Assembly: GCF_022808815.1 (NCBI RefSeq)
Contig: NZ_JAKZLC010000001.1
Coordinates: 1,088,239-1,152,238, forward strand
Reading direction: 5' to 3'
DNA: 64,000 bases
DNA from: Geothrix paludis
GTDB lineage: Bacteria; Acidobacteriota; Holophagae; Holophagales; Holophagaceae
Shown: positions 7,856-15,662 of the stretch, piece after piece
Layout of the letters: each line of letters opens with the position of its first letter
How positions within the stretch are numbered: the stretch's first letter is position 1
Notes under the pieces: generated by a model
The model's input: the letters and a program-made list of their open reading frames with translations, nothing else
What the model was told of the DNA's origin: nothing
Databases searched by the model: none
Program-made: the position numbers and the translations under genes

Positions 7856-8499
7856 CGCCTGCCCTCCAGCCTCCGGGCCTCCGCCCGGCTCAGGATCCTC
7901 CAGGGCCGCGGGAGCAGGCCGGGAACCCGGTCCATGTAATCCCGGTACGCGCCGCCGAACCGGGCCAGGAGCTTCCGCTCCTCCAGCCACGATCCGACGA
8001 TGAAGTAGATGGTGATCCACCCGGCCGACACGAGTCGCGCCGCGTTCATGTCGCGGGTCCAGAGGATCACCAGGGACAGGCTGTACCACGGATGCCGAAC
8101 GAAGCGGTGCAGGGCCGAGATCCGGAACGGCTCCAGATCTTCGGCCATCCCGCGGCGCATCCGGAGCTGCCGCCATCCCAGGAATTCCCCCAGATCGTAT
8201 CCGGCGGGCCAGGCGACCAGGATGCCAACCGCGACGAGGGCCAGTCCGTTCATCACCCAGGCGCCGACCCCCGTCCAGCGCCACACCCAGGCCCCAGGCC
8301 GGTAGACCAGCAGCCAGAGGATCGGCAGGAGCGCCAGGCAGGCGATCAGGTTGTAGGCCAGCCGATAGGCGGAAACCAGGCGCGGGAGATGGGCGGCCAC
8401 GGCACGCTTTAATCCCAGGGAGGCCAGGCTGGAATGCAGGGCGGCGTAGGCGACCCACGCGAGGGAAAGCAGCATCAGGTTGGCGGTGTCGGCACCCAT
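7852..8499 (-). CDS. NnrU/isoprenylcysteine methyltransferase-like membrane protein
   Basis: 215 residues from ATG at 8499. About five membrane helices. The C-terminal part HRFVRHPWYSLSLVILW and EERKLLARFGGAYRDYMDRVP matches the SAM-binding end of the ICMT/phospholipid methyltransferase-like superfamily (RHPxY...EExxLxxxFGxxYxxYxxxVP). The substrate is unknown. Coupled to hutD by ATGA overlap and divergent from psd. Confidence 0.75.
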   Translation of the reverse strand: MGADTANLMLLSLAWVAYAALHSSLASLGLKRAVAAHLPRLVSAYRLAYNLIACLALLPILWLLVYRPGAWVWRWTGVGAWVMNGLALVAVGILVAWPAGYDLGEFLGWRQLRMRRGMAEDLEPFRISALHRFVRHPWYSLSLVILWTRDMNAARLVSAGWITIYFIVGSWLEERKLLARFGGAYRDYMDRVPGLLPRPWRILSRAEARRLEGRR

Positions 8500-8568
8500 G
8501 GGACGATTGTGGACGCCCCGGTCTCCGAGGGCCACCGGCAGAAGCCGCAGGCGGGTTATCCTGGGGCG

Positions 8569-9501
8569 ATGCATCTGACCTGGCCCCAGCCCGCGCGCGT
8601 CGCGCTCGTCCTAGCCCTGCTCTGGGTCGCCTATGTCCTGCTCTGGACGCCGGGTCCCCTCTCCCTGAGGCTGCTGGGGCTCTATCCCAAGAAGCTGGGC
8701 TCACGGGTGGTGGGTTGGGCCGCAACCCGCTCCTTGCCGGCCTCCTGGCGCGAGCCCCTGCTGGGGCGTTTTGCGGGTCACTACGGCATCGACCTGGCCG
8801 AGGCCGAGCAGCCCCTGGCGGGCTACCCCAGCCTGCAGGCCCTGTTCACACGGCGACTGAAGCCGGGCCTCCGGCCCCAGGAGGCGGTCGCTCCCGGATT
8901 CCTGAACAGCCCCGTGGACGCCCGAATCATCGCCAGCGGTCGCATCGCCTCCGGCACGGCCATCCAGGCCAAGGGCCTCACCTACCGCGTGACGGAGCTC
9001 CTGAAGCACGAGCGCGGCGCGGAGCGCTTCGAGGGCGGCCACTACCTCACCCTCTACCTCTCACCCAAGGACTACCACCGCATCCACGTGCCGCTGGAGG
9101 GCCGGGTCACGGCCGTCAGCCGTGTGGAGGGCGAGCTCTGGCCCGTGAACGACGCCAGCACCGCCAGCGTCCCGCGCCTCTATGAGCGCAACCGCCGGGC
9201 CGTCTGGACGGCCCTGGGCGCGGGCGCCTGCGAGGGGCTGGAGGTGGCCGCGGTCCTGGTGGGCGCCACCCACGTGGGCGGCGTGGTCATCGACGACCGC
9301 TGGCTCGGGGGCCGAGCCCTGCCGAGGGATGGCGGATTCCCCGTGAACCTGCTGCCCTGCGCGCCGGGCGAGGACCTCGGCACCTTCGAATTCGGCTCCA
9401 CCGTGGTGCTGCTTGTGGGCGGCCCCAGAGCCAAGGATTGGGCGCCGCTTCGTGCGGAAGGGGCTGTGAAGGTGGGACAGCGATTGGGAGCCTATCGGTG
9501 A
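8569..9501 (+). CDS. psd: Phosphatidylserine decarboxylase
   Basis: 310 residues from ATG at 8569. It converts phosphatidylserine to phosphatidylethanolamine at the inner membrane. An N-terminal hydrophobic helix (residues 8-30) is followed by the catalytic domain with PVDARIIASG, YLSPKDYHRIHVPLEG and the self-cleavage motif FEFGSTVVLL near residue 285. The usual LGST is FGST here; the GS cleavage pair is kept. Its TGA overlaps the GTG start of scpB. Confidence 0.92.
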   Translation: MHLTWPQPARVALVLALLWVAYVLLWTPGPLSLRLLGLYPKKLGSRVVGWAATRSLPASWREPLLGRFAGHYGIDLAEAEQPLAGYPSLQALFTRRLKPGLRPQEAVAPGFLNSPVDARIIASGRIASGTAIQAKGLTYRVTELLKHERGAERFEGGHYLTLYLSPKDYHRIHVPLEGRVTAVSRVEGELWPVNDASTASVPRLYERNRRAVWTALGAGACEGLEVAAVLVGATHVGGVVIDDRWLGGRALPRDGGFPVNLLPCAPGEDLGTFEFGSTVVLLVGGPRAKDWAPLRAEGAVKVGQRLGAYR

Positions 9502-10172
9502 ACGAATCCGACCTCTTCCACCAGGATCCCCTCTGGGAGGAGGGCGGCGACCTGCCGGGTGCCCTGGAGGCCCTGTTCACCGCCGCAGGCGAGGTGCTGG
9601 ACCTGCCTCGCCTGCGCGAGCTGACGGGCCTCGGCGACGGCGCCCTCCAGCAGGGCATCGAGAAGCTGCAGGAGCGGCTGGGCGGCTCCTGCGGCCTGCG
9701 CCTCCTGGAGGTCGGCGGCGGCTGGCGCATGGCCACCAGCCCGCTCTACAAGGAGATGGTCGCGCGGCTGGTGACCACCACCCGCAGCGGCAAGCTCACG
9801 CCAGCGCAGATCGAGGCGCTGGCCATCATCGCCTACCGCCAGCCCGTCACCATCACGGAGCTGAACGCCATCCGCGGCGTCACCAGCAGCGCCAACCAGG
9901 TGAAGAGCCTCATGGAGCGGCAGCTCATCACCCCCGCGGGACGCAAGCCCGTGGTGGGCCGGCCCATGATGTACGCCACCACCCAGGCCTTCCTGCTGCA
10001 CTTCGGCCTGAAGAGCCTGCATGACCTGCCGCAGTTGGAGGACTTCGGAGAGGCCCGCCTGGAGGCCCAGGCCCTGGCCTCGCTGGAACCTCCGCTTCCC
10101 GAGGACGGCCTCTTCGGCGAAGGGGCCATGGAGATGATCGAGGACCTGCCGGACGAAGGGGCCGAACCATGA
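9498..10172 (+). CDS. scpB: Segregation and condensation protein B
   Basis: 224 residues, GTG start at 9498 overlapping the psd stop, with GGGAG eight bases upstream. Two winged-helix domains: residues about 15-80, and about 95-170 with LTPAQIEALAIIAYRQPVT and GRPMMYATTQAFLLHFGLKSL, both diagnostic of ScpB. It binds ScpA-SMC and acts in chromosome condensation. scpA and smc are not in the window. An acidic C-terminal tail of about 40 residues follows. Confidence 0.93.
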   Translation: MNESDLFHQDPLWEEGGDLPGALEALFTAAGEVLDLPRLRELTGLGDGALQQGIEKLQERLGGSCGLRLLEVGGGWRMATSPLYKEMVARLVTTTRSGKLTPAQIEALAIIAYRQPVTITELNAIRGVTSSANQVKSLMERQLITPAGRKPVVGRPMMYATTQAFLLHFGLKSLHDLPQLEDFGEARLEAQALASLEPPLPEDGLFGEGAMEMIEDLPDEGAEP

Positions 10173-10420
10173 GCCAGCCCACCACCCTCAGCCTCCAGGA
10201 GCACCCGGAGAAGCCGAAGGTCGAAAGCCCCACCGGCTTCGTGCTCCAGTCCTGGCAGAAGGGCTGCCTGCTGATCGTGCTCCTCGGCGTCCTCTACCTG
10301 CGCATCTGGCGTCGCAAGCGGGCCCAGATCCTCGTCTGCAGCCACTGCGGGAAGAAGAACCCCCCGCACCAGAGCAACTGCCAGAAGTGCGCTGCCCCGC
10401 TGATGCGGATTCATGGGTAG
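10169..10420 (+). CDS. Small membrane-anchored zinc-ribbon protein
   Basis: 83 residues; ATG overlaps the scpB stop (ATGA). A single hydrophobic helix (about residues 31-46) is followed by RRKRAQ and a zinc ribbon CSHCGKKNPPHQSNCQKC near residues 57-75. The topology suggests a cytosolic zinc ribbon on a membrane anchor. Function unknown; co-transcription with psd-scpB is likely. Confidence 0.75.
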   Translation: MSQPTTLSLQEHPEKPKVESPTGFVLQSWQKGCLLIVLLGVLYLRIWRRKRAQILVCSHCGKKNPPHQSNCQKCAAPLMRIHG

Positions 10421-10422
10421 CG

Positions 10423-10481
10423 ATCAGCTATCAGCTGTCAGCCATCAGTAACTGAGAGCTGATAGCTGATAGCTGACAGCT
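10423..10481. repeat. Palindromic gene-end repeat (GCTGATAGCTGACAGC type)
   Basis: ATCAGCTATCAGCTGTCAGC (10423-10442) and GCTGATAGCTGATAGCTGACAGCT (10458-10481; given here as GCTGATAGC plus TGATAGCTGACAGCT) form an imperfect hairpin between two convergent genes. A degenerate relative overlaps the end of the aldose-epimerase gene near 58749-58779. Confidence 0.75.
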
Positions 10482-10710
10482 AGAACTCGATGTCGATGGA
10501 CTCTTCGGCGAGGTCGTTCTCTTCGCCCAGCACTTCGCAAGCGGCACCGTACATCTGGAGCACGGCGGTCTTGCGGTTGCTCAGGCTGGTGAGCAGGTCC
10601 TTCACGCGCTGCACTTCGGAGGCGATGGTGTTGTTGATCTGGGACACTTCGGAGCGGCAGCGCTCGCGGGTGGTCTCGTAGAAGGCCTTCTGATCCTGGC
10701 TCAGATCCAT
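10480..10710 (-). CDS. Small conserved-looking helical protein, unknown function
   Basis: 76 residues (MDLSQDQKAFYETTRERCRS...). It is predicted to be almost entirely alpha-helical with a likely coiled coil at residues 15-50 and an acidic tail ending ESIDIEF. I do not recognise a family. It stands alone downstream of the kinase gene on the same strand, with a 72-bp gap. Confidence 0.6.
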   Translation of the reverse strand: MDLSQDQKAFYETTRERCRSEVSQINNTIASEVQRVKDLLTSLSNRKTAVLQMYGAACEVLGEENDLAEESIDIEF

Positions 10711-10782
10711 GGGTACTCCCGGGGCTTCAAGTCTGTTCGGAAAAGCTGATCTTATCCGGGTCCAGGGTCCGGGGCCACCGGC

Positions 10783-12735
10783 TTAGGACCAGCGGGCGAT
10801 GGCCAGCAGGATCACCAGGATCACCGCGAGCCCCAGGATCACCGGCAGCATCCAGCGGGGCCGGGAGGGCATCTCTTCGATGGGTTCGAGGGCCTCCAGG
10901 GGCTCCAGGACTGGTTCGAACGTCTCGCCGGCCCCAGAGGCCGGGGCCATCCGGACGGCGGTCTCCGTCCTGAGGCCCAGGATCTGCTGCATGCCGCTCG
11001 TGGTGCCGGCGGGGCGCGGGAACCGCGTCGTCAGGAGGCTTTCCAGGCGCTCGAGGGGGCCGTTGAGCAGGGCCTGCATGTACTCCGCGACATCGTGCTC
11101 GGTGATGGGCGGCCCCTGCTGCTGGAGGTAATCGCGCAGGTCGCGCTCCATGAAGCGGGCCGAAGGGTAGCGGTGATCGACGCTCTTCTGGAGCGCCCGG
11201 TTCACGATGGCCGCCATCTCCTTCGACACGTTCGGATTCAGCGTGTGCAGGTCGGACACCCGGCCGAGCCGCACCTTCTCGAGGACGCCCAGTTCCGAAT
11301 CCGCCTGGAAGCAGCGCTCGCCCGTGAGCAGCTCGAAGAGCACCAGGCCGAGAGAATACAGGTCCGAGCGGTTGTCGAGGGCCTGCCCCGTGGCCTGCTC
11401 CGGGCTCATGTAGAGCAGCTTGCCCTTGAGTGCCCCGGCCACGGTGTGGCTGGCCTTGCTGGCCGCCTTGGCGATGCCGAAGTCCACCAGCTTCACCGCG
11501 CCGTCGGTGGAGAGGATCACATTCTGCGGGCTGATGTCCCGGTGGACCAGCTTGAGTTCCCGATCGTCGAACCCCCGTTTCCGATGGGCGTAGTCCAGGG
11601 CCGCGGCCACCTTCATCACCACGAAGGCTGCCACCTGTTCCGGGAAGGGATGGCCGCATTCCCGCACCTTCCGGAGCAGGGTCCGGAGGTCGCGGCCATT
11701 CACGTACTCCATGGCGATGTAGTAGGAGTTCCCGGCCTTCCCCAGGTCGAAGATCTGCGCGATGTTCGGATGGGTCAGCTGGGCCGCCAGCTTGGCCTCG
11801 TCGATGAACATCGTGACGAAATCCTCGTTGTCGCTGAAGTGCGGCAGGATGCGCTTGATGGCCACGATCTTCTGGAAGCCCTGCACGCCCCGTTGCTGGG
11901 CCTTGAACAGCTCGGCCATGCCGCCGATGGCGATCTTCTCCAGCAGGAAGTAGTTCCCGTACTCCTCCAGGACCTCCGGCGTTCCCGTGGCTGCGGGTTT
12001 GGCCTCCTGCGCGGCGGGAGTCTCGGGGGTGCCAGCCGGGCCGCCGGACCAGGCGAAGGGATCATGGACGCCGGAGATGCCGCTCAGCGTGAACTCCGAC
12101 GGACCCAGGGAACCATCGGCCGGGGCCGGGGGCCGGGAAGGGCCGGACGCCGAAGCCAAAGACATGGCCGGGACCACGCGCACCAGGTTCCTCCCCGGGG
12201 CGGGTTCCGGTGGAGCCTCCACCTCTTCGATGACCCGGCCGAAGATCTCCGCGGCGCTGAGCGGGGGGTGGGCCGTCTGGACCTTCGGTTCCGCCTCCGG
12301 GGAAGCCAGTCCTGGTGCCTCTTCCAGGTCGGCCAGCAGATCGCCGAAGATGTCGCTCGTCGTGAGCTTCGCGACCTCCGGGCGGTAGCGGCGGAGGACG
12401 GCGGCAATCTCGCCATCGGGGCGGGTCCGTTCCAGGTATTCCTGCACTCCCGTCTCGGCCTTGTCTCCGCTTCCGGAGCCTTCGGTCAGCACCAGCACCG
12501 GCATGCGCGGATTCCTGGCGCGCAGGTGCTGGACCAGGTCGCCATCCGTGCCCCCGGGCGCCGCCGAGTCCAGCAGCAGCAGGTCCGGATCCTGGCCGCC
12601 CTCGAGGAAGGCCGCGGTCCCGTCGTGGCGGATCCACTGAACCTCCCAGCCGTCGCCTTCCATGGCGGACACCAGGCCGGGAGTCCGCAAGGACTCGCCG
12701 TCCACGATGAGAAGGAGGGGGCGCGGCATGGGCAT
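10783..12735 (-). CDS. Receiver-like/serine-threonine protein kinase fusion with C-terminal membrane anchor
   Basis: 650 residues. Residues 6-115 resemble a response-regulator receiver (LLLIVDGE, D56 in PDLLLLDSAAP, VLVLTEG) but lack a clear conserved Lys. A Pro/Ala/Glu-rich linker runs to about 258. The Hanks kinase domain (about 260-530) is complete: AIGGMAELFKA, Lys294 in VAIKR, HRDISPQN (398-405), DFG (418-420) and YMSPEQATG. One membrane helix at about 628-648 ends the protein. It is probably a membrane-attached kinase controlled through its N-terminal domain. Confidence 0.88.
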   Translation of the reverse strand: MPMPRPLLLIVDGESLRTPGLVSAMEGDGWEVQWIRHDGTAAFLEGGQDPDLLLLDSAAPGGTDGDLVQHLRARNPRMPVLVLTEGSGSGDKAETGVQEYLERTRPDGEIAAVLRRYRPEVAKLTTSDIFGDLLADLEEAPGLASPEAEPKVQTAHPPLSAAEIFGRVIEEVEAPPEPAPGRNLVRVVPAMSLASASGPSRPPAPADGSLGPSEFTLSGISGVHDPFAWSGGPAGTPETPAAQEAKPAATGTPEVLEEYGNYFLLEKIAIGGMAELFKAQQRGVQGFQKIVAIKRILPHFSDNEDFVTMFIDEAKLAAQLTHPNIAQIFDLGKAGNSYYIAMEYVNGRDLRTLLRKVRECGHPFPEQVAAFVVMKVAAALDYAHRKRGFDDRELKLVHRDISPQNVILSTDGAVKLVDFGIAKAASKASHTVAGALKGKLLYMSPEQATGQALDNRSDLYSLGLVLFELLTGERCFQADSELGVLEKVRLGRVSDLHTLNPNVSKEMAAIVNRALQKSVDHRYPSARFMERDLRDYLQQQGPPITEHDVAEYMQALLNGPLERLESLLTTRFPRPAGTTSGMQQILGLRTETAVRMAPASGAGETFEPVLEPLEALEPIEEMPSRPRWMLPVILGLAVILVILLAIARWS

Positions 12736-12874
12736 CCGGAAGAAGTAGTGAGGATTAAGGGTAGCTGGACGGATTCAGCCTCGCCATAACCCCAGTGTTG
12801 AGGTAGACTTTTCGTTCGGTCCGGTCCTGCCTGGCAGTCCCGCTCCAAATCCACGGGAAAGGAGGTGCATCCAC

Positions 12875-13081
12875 ATGCCTTTGGTCAAGGTCAAAGAAGA
12901 CGAAACCTTCGAGTTCGCCCTTCGCCGCTTCAAGCGGAAGTGCGAGAAGTCCGGCATCCTCAGCGAGCTGAAGAAGCGCCAGCACTACGAGAAGCCCAGC
13001 ACCAAGCGCAAGCGCAAGATGCTCGCCGCCCGCAAGAAGACCCTGAAGCGCCTCGCGCAGGAACGCCGCATGATCGGTTGA
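12875..13081 (+). CDS. rpsU: 30S ribosomal protein S21
   Basis: 68 residues, strongly basic, with the S21 signature [18 protein letters not shown] and [17 protein letters not shown] strong ribosome-binding site AAAGGAGGTG lies 8 bases upstream. A 30S subunit protein that helps mRNA recognition. Monocistronic, with its own terminator. Confidence 0.96.
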   Translation: MPLVKVKEDETFEFALRRFKRKCEKSGILSELKKRQHYEKPSTKRKRKMLAARKKTLKRLAQERRMIG

Positions 13082-13135
13082 GATGAAGCTCCGCTTCATC
13101 TCGAAAAAGGCCCGCGGAAGCGGGCCTTTTGTTTT
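13081..13135 (+). terminator. rpsU terminator (tandem hairpins)
   Basis: A first stem AGATGAAGC/GCTTCATCT (13081-13101) abuts the classical terminator AAAAAGGCCCGC GGAA GCGGGCCTTTT GTTTT (13104-13135). Confidence 0.88.
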
Positions 13136-13173
13136 ACTGAAGACTGAAACCTGAGGACTGAAGACCGCGCCCC

Positions 13174-15594
13174 ATGAACCCTGAACTCCACGCCCTTGAA
13201 TTCCCCGATGCGGTGCGCCTGATCCAGTCCGGCGCCCGCACGGCGCCGGCGCGGGCGGCCCTGGGCGCCATGCAGCCCTGGGACGGGCTGGCGGGCCTGC
13301 GGCGGCTGCACCAGATGGAGCTGCAGGAACTCTGGATGCAGTCGCCGGACCTGCTCCCCGTGTTCCCCATGGACGAGGCCCTGGACGAACTGCTGAACCC
13401 GGCAGGCTGGCTGCAGCCGGAGCACTGGCGCCAGCTGCGGGAGGGCCTCCGGGCCATGGCCCGCCTGCTCCAGAGCCTCGCCGCCCTGCCCTGGCCCGAG
13501 GCGCGACCTGCGCCGGCGGGCACCCACCTGGGCATCGACCGGCTCCAGGTCACGGCGGCCCTGCTGCCCGATCCCGCCCCCATCGCGGAGCGCCTGACGA
13601 AGAGCTTCGACTCGGACGGCCGCCTGGATCCCCTGCGCATCCCGGCCCTTGCCAGCCTCCACCGCGGCCGCCAGGACGCCTTACAGGCCGTGCAGGCCAA
13701 GCTCCAGAAGCTGCTTCGCACCGCGCCGGACGCCTTCAACGAAGCGACCATCGTCGAGCGCAACGGGCGATTCTGCCTGCCCGTGCGCCAGGAGCGGCGG
13801 GGCCTCGTGCCGGGCCTGGTGCTGGACCGCAGCGGCAGCGGCGCGACGGTCTTCATCGAGCCCATGGAGGCCGTGCCCCTCAACAACGCCTTCGTGGAGG
13901 CCGACCGCGACTACGCCCAGGCCGTGCAGGCCTTCCTGCGGGACCTGCTGGCGGAGCTGCGGAGCCGGCGGGAGGACTTCACCCGCTGGCGGGACCTCCA
14001 GGCCCAGGCGGACCAGGGGCTCGCCCTGTTGCGCTGGGGCGCCCTCTGCGACGGCCGTCTGCCGGACGTGGAGACCGATCCCAAGCAGGGCCGCCTCTGC
14101 CTGCTGGAGGCTCGCCACCCCATGCTGCTGCCCGCCGTGCGGGAGGCCATGGGCCTGGAGCCCCTGCCCCACGCCGTGGTGCCGCTGAACCTGGTGCTGG
14201 AGGCGGAGAAGCCCGGCCTCGTCATCTCCGGCTCCAACACCGGCGGCAAGACGGTCGTCCTGAAGACCGTGGGCCTGCTCTCGGTGCTGGCCGCCTGTGG
14301 CTGCGCCGTGCCCGCGAAAGAAGGCTCCAGCTTCCCGGCCCTGCCCAGCCTCCATGCCGACATCGGCGACCACCAGACCATCACGGGAAGCCTCTCGACC
14401 TTCAGCAGCCATGTCCTGCATCTGAAGAAGATCCTGGAAAACGTCCATGACGGCGGCCTGGTGCTGCTGGACGAGCTGGGCACGGGCACCGATCCCAAGG
14501 AGGGCGCCGCCCTTGGCATCGCCCTGCTCCAGACGCTGTCCCGGCGCCGCTGCTGGATACTCTGCTCCACCCACCTGGGCGAGATCAGCCAGTGGGCCCT
14601 GCGGCACACGCGCTTCCAGAACGCCTCCGTGCAGTTCGACGAGGACCGCCTGGCCCCCACCTACCGCCTGCTGGTGGGCCAGCCGGGCCAGAGCCGCGCC
14701 CTCACCATCGCTGCCAAGCTGGGCCTGCCCAAGGCGGTGCTGGACCATGCGGACAAGGTGCTGGGCAAGCGGGAGCAGGACTGGCGCGACTTCCTGCGGG
14801 AGCTGGAGGCCGAGCGCACCCGCCTGCTGGAGGAGGCCGAGACCCTGCGCCAGCAGACCGCCGCTGCCGAGAAGGACCGGGAGATCCTCCGCCAGCGGGA
14901 AGAGAAGCTGCGAGCCGAGCGGGAGGCCTTCCAGCAGGAATCGAAGGAGAAGGTGGACCGGGTGCTGGACTTCCTCGACCACGAGGGCAAGCGGCTCGTG
15001 AAGGAGCTGAAGGAGCGCCAGAAGGCCGCCGACGTGAACGCCGACCGCCTGGGCACCGAGGCCCACGAGCGGGTGAAGCAGCTCACGCGCCTGGCGGAGG
15101 CGGAGCTGGCGCCGCGGGGGACCAAGCCCAAGCCTGCGGCTCCCCTGGAGGTCCGGGAGGGCGGCTACGCTCGCCACCGGGGCCTGGGCGTGGAAGGCAA
15201 GGTCGTTTCCCTCAAGGGCGACCGGGCCACGCTGGAGACGCCCCAGGGCCGCCGCCTGGAGTGCCGCCTGGGTGAGCTGGAGCCCATCGGCGCCCGGGAG
15301 GTCGCGCCGAAACCCACGGGCAGGGTGCGGGTGCGGGCGGAGGCCGTGGACATCGAATCCGAGATCAACCTCATCGGCCGCGCCAGCGACGATGTGGACA
15401 GTGAGATCTACCGCTTCGTGGAGGAGGCTCTCGCCGCGGGCCGGCGCTTCGTCCGCATCGTCCACGGCCACGGCACCGGCAAGCTGAAGGCGGCCGTCCG
15501 CGAGGCCCTGCGCGGCCATCCTGGCATCGCCCGGGTGGAGGACGCCCCCCAGAACCAGGGTGGCGCCGGCGCCACGGTCATCACGCTGAAATGA
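13174..15594 (+). CDS. mutS2: MutS2 family DNA-binding ATPase/endonuclease
   Basis: 806 residues. The central ABC ATPase has Walker A GSNTGGKTVVLK (near residue 352), signature ITGSLSTFSSH and Walker B GLVLLDELGTGTDP. A long coiled coil runs from about residues 535 to 640. The C-terminal Smr nuclease domain carries the VRIVHGHGTGKL motif. MutS2 acts on branched DNA and, in some species, on collided ribosomes. Length is normal. Independent gene 38 bp after the rpsU terminator. Confidence 0.94.
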   Translation: MNPELHALEFPDAVRLIQSGARTAPARAALGAMQPWDGLAGLRRLHQMELQELWMQSPDLLPVFPMDEALDELLNPAGWLQPEHWRQLREGLRAMARLLQSLAALPWPEARPAPAGTHLGIDRLQVTAALLPDPAPIAERLTKSFDSDGRLDPLRIPALASLHRGRQDALQAVQAKLQKLLRTAPDAFNEATIVERNGRFCLPVRQERRGLVPGLVLDRSGSGATVFIEPMEAVPLNNAFVEADRDYAQAVQAFLRDLLAELRSRREDFTRWRDLQAQADQGLALLRWGALCDGRLPDVETDPKQGRLCLLEARHPMLLPAVREAMGLEPLPHAVVPLNLVLEAEKPGLVISGSNTGGKTVVLKTVGLLSVLAACGCAVPAKEGSSFPALPSLHADIGDHQTITGSLSTFSSHVLHLKKILENVHDGGLVLLDELGTGTDPKEGAALGIALLQTLSRRRCWILCSTHLGEISQWALRHTRFQNASVQFDEDRLAPTYRLLVGQPGQSRALTIAAKLGLPKAVLDHADKVLGKREQDWRDFLRELEAERTRLLEEAETLRQQTAAAEKDREILRQREEKLRAEREAFQQESKEKVDRVLDFLDHEGKRLVKELKERQKAADVNADRLGTEAHERVKQLTRLAEAELAPRGTKPKPAAPLEVREGGYARHRGLGVEGKVVSLKGDRATLETPQGRRLECRLGELEPIGAREVAPKPTGRVRVRAEAVDIESEINLIGRASDDVDSEIYRFVEEALAAGRRFVRIVHGHGTGKLKAAVREALRGHPGIARVEDAPQNQGGAGATVITLK

Positions 15595-15610
15595 GCGTTC
15601 CTAACGAATG

Positions 15611-15652
15611 AAGAAGAAGGCCCCGCGGGTGCGGGGCCTTCTTCTTCGGATC
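15611..15652. terminator. Bidirectional terminator between mutS2 and the Oar-like receptor gene
   Basis: AAGAAGAAGGCCCCGC (15611-15626), GGGT loop, GCGGGGCCTTCTTCTT (15631-15646): a 16-bp perfect stem with A-rich and T-rich flanks. It serves both convergent genes. Confidence 0.88.
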
Positions 15653-15662
15653 CAGGATCGGA

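Noticed and set aside
13681..15519. Long antisense frame opposite mutS2 (and similar ones opposite the Oar-like receptor, nadE and miaB)
   Set aside because: Low-complexity Gly/Ala/Leu/Gln-rich shadows without domains; the sense genes are well supported.
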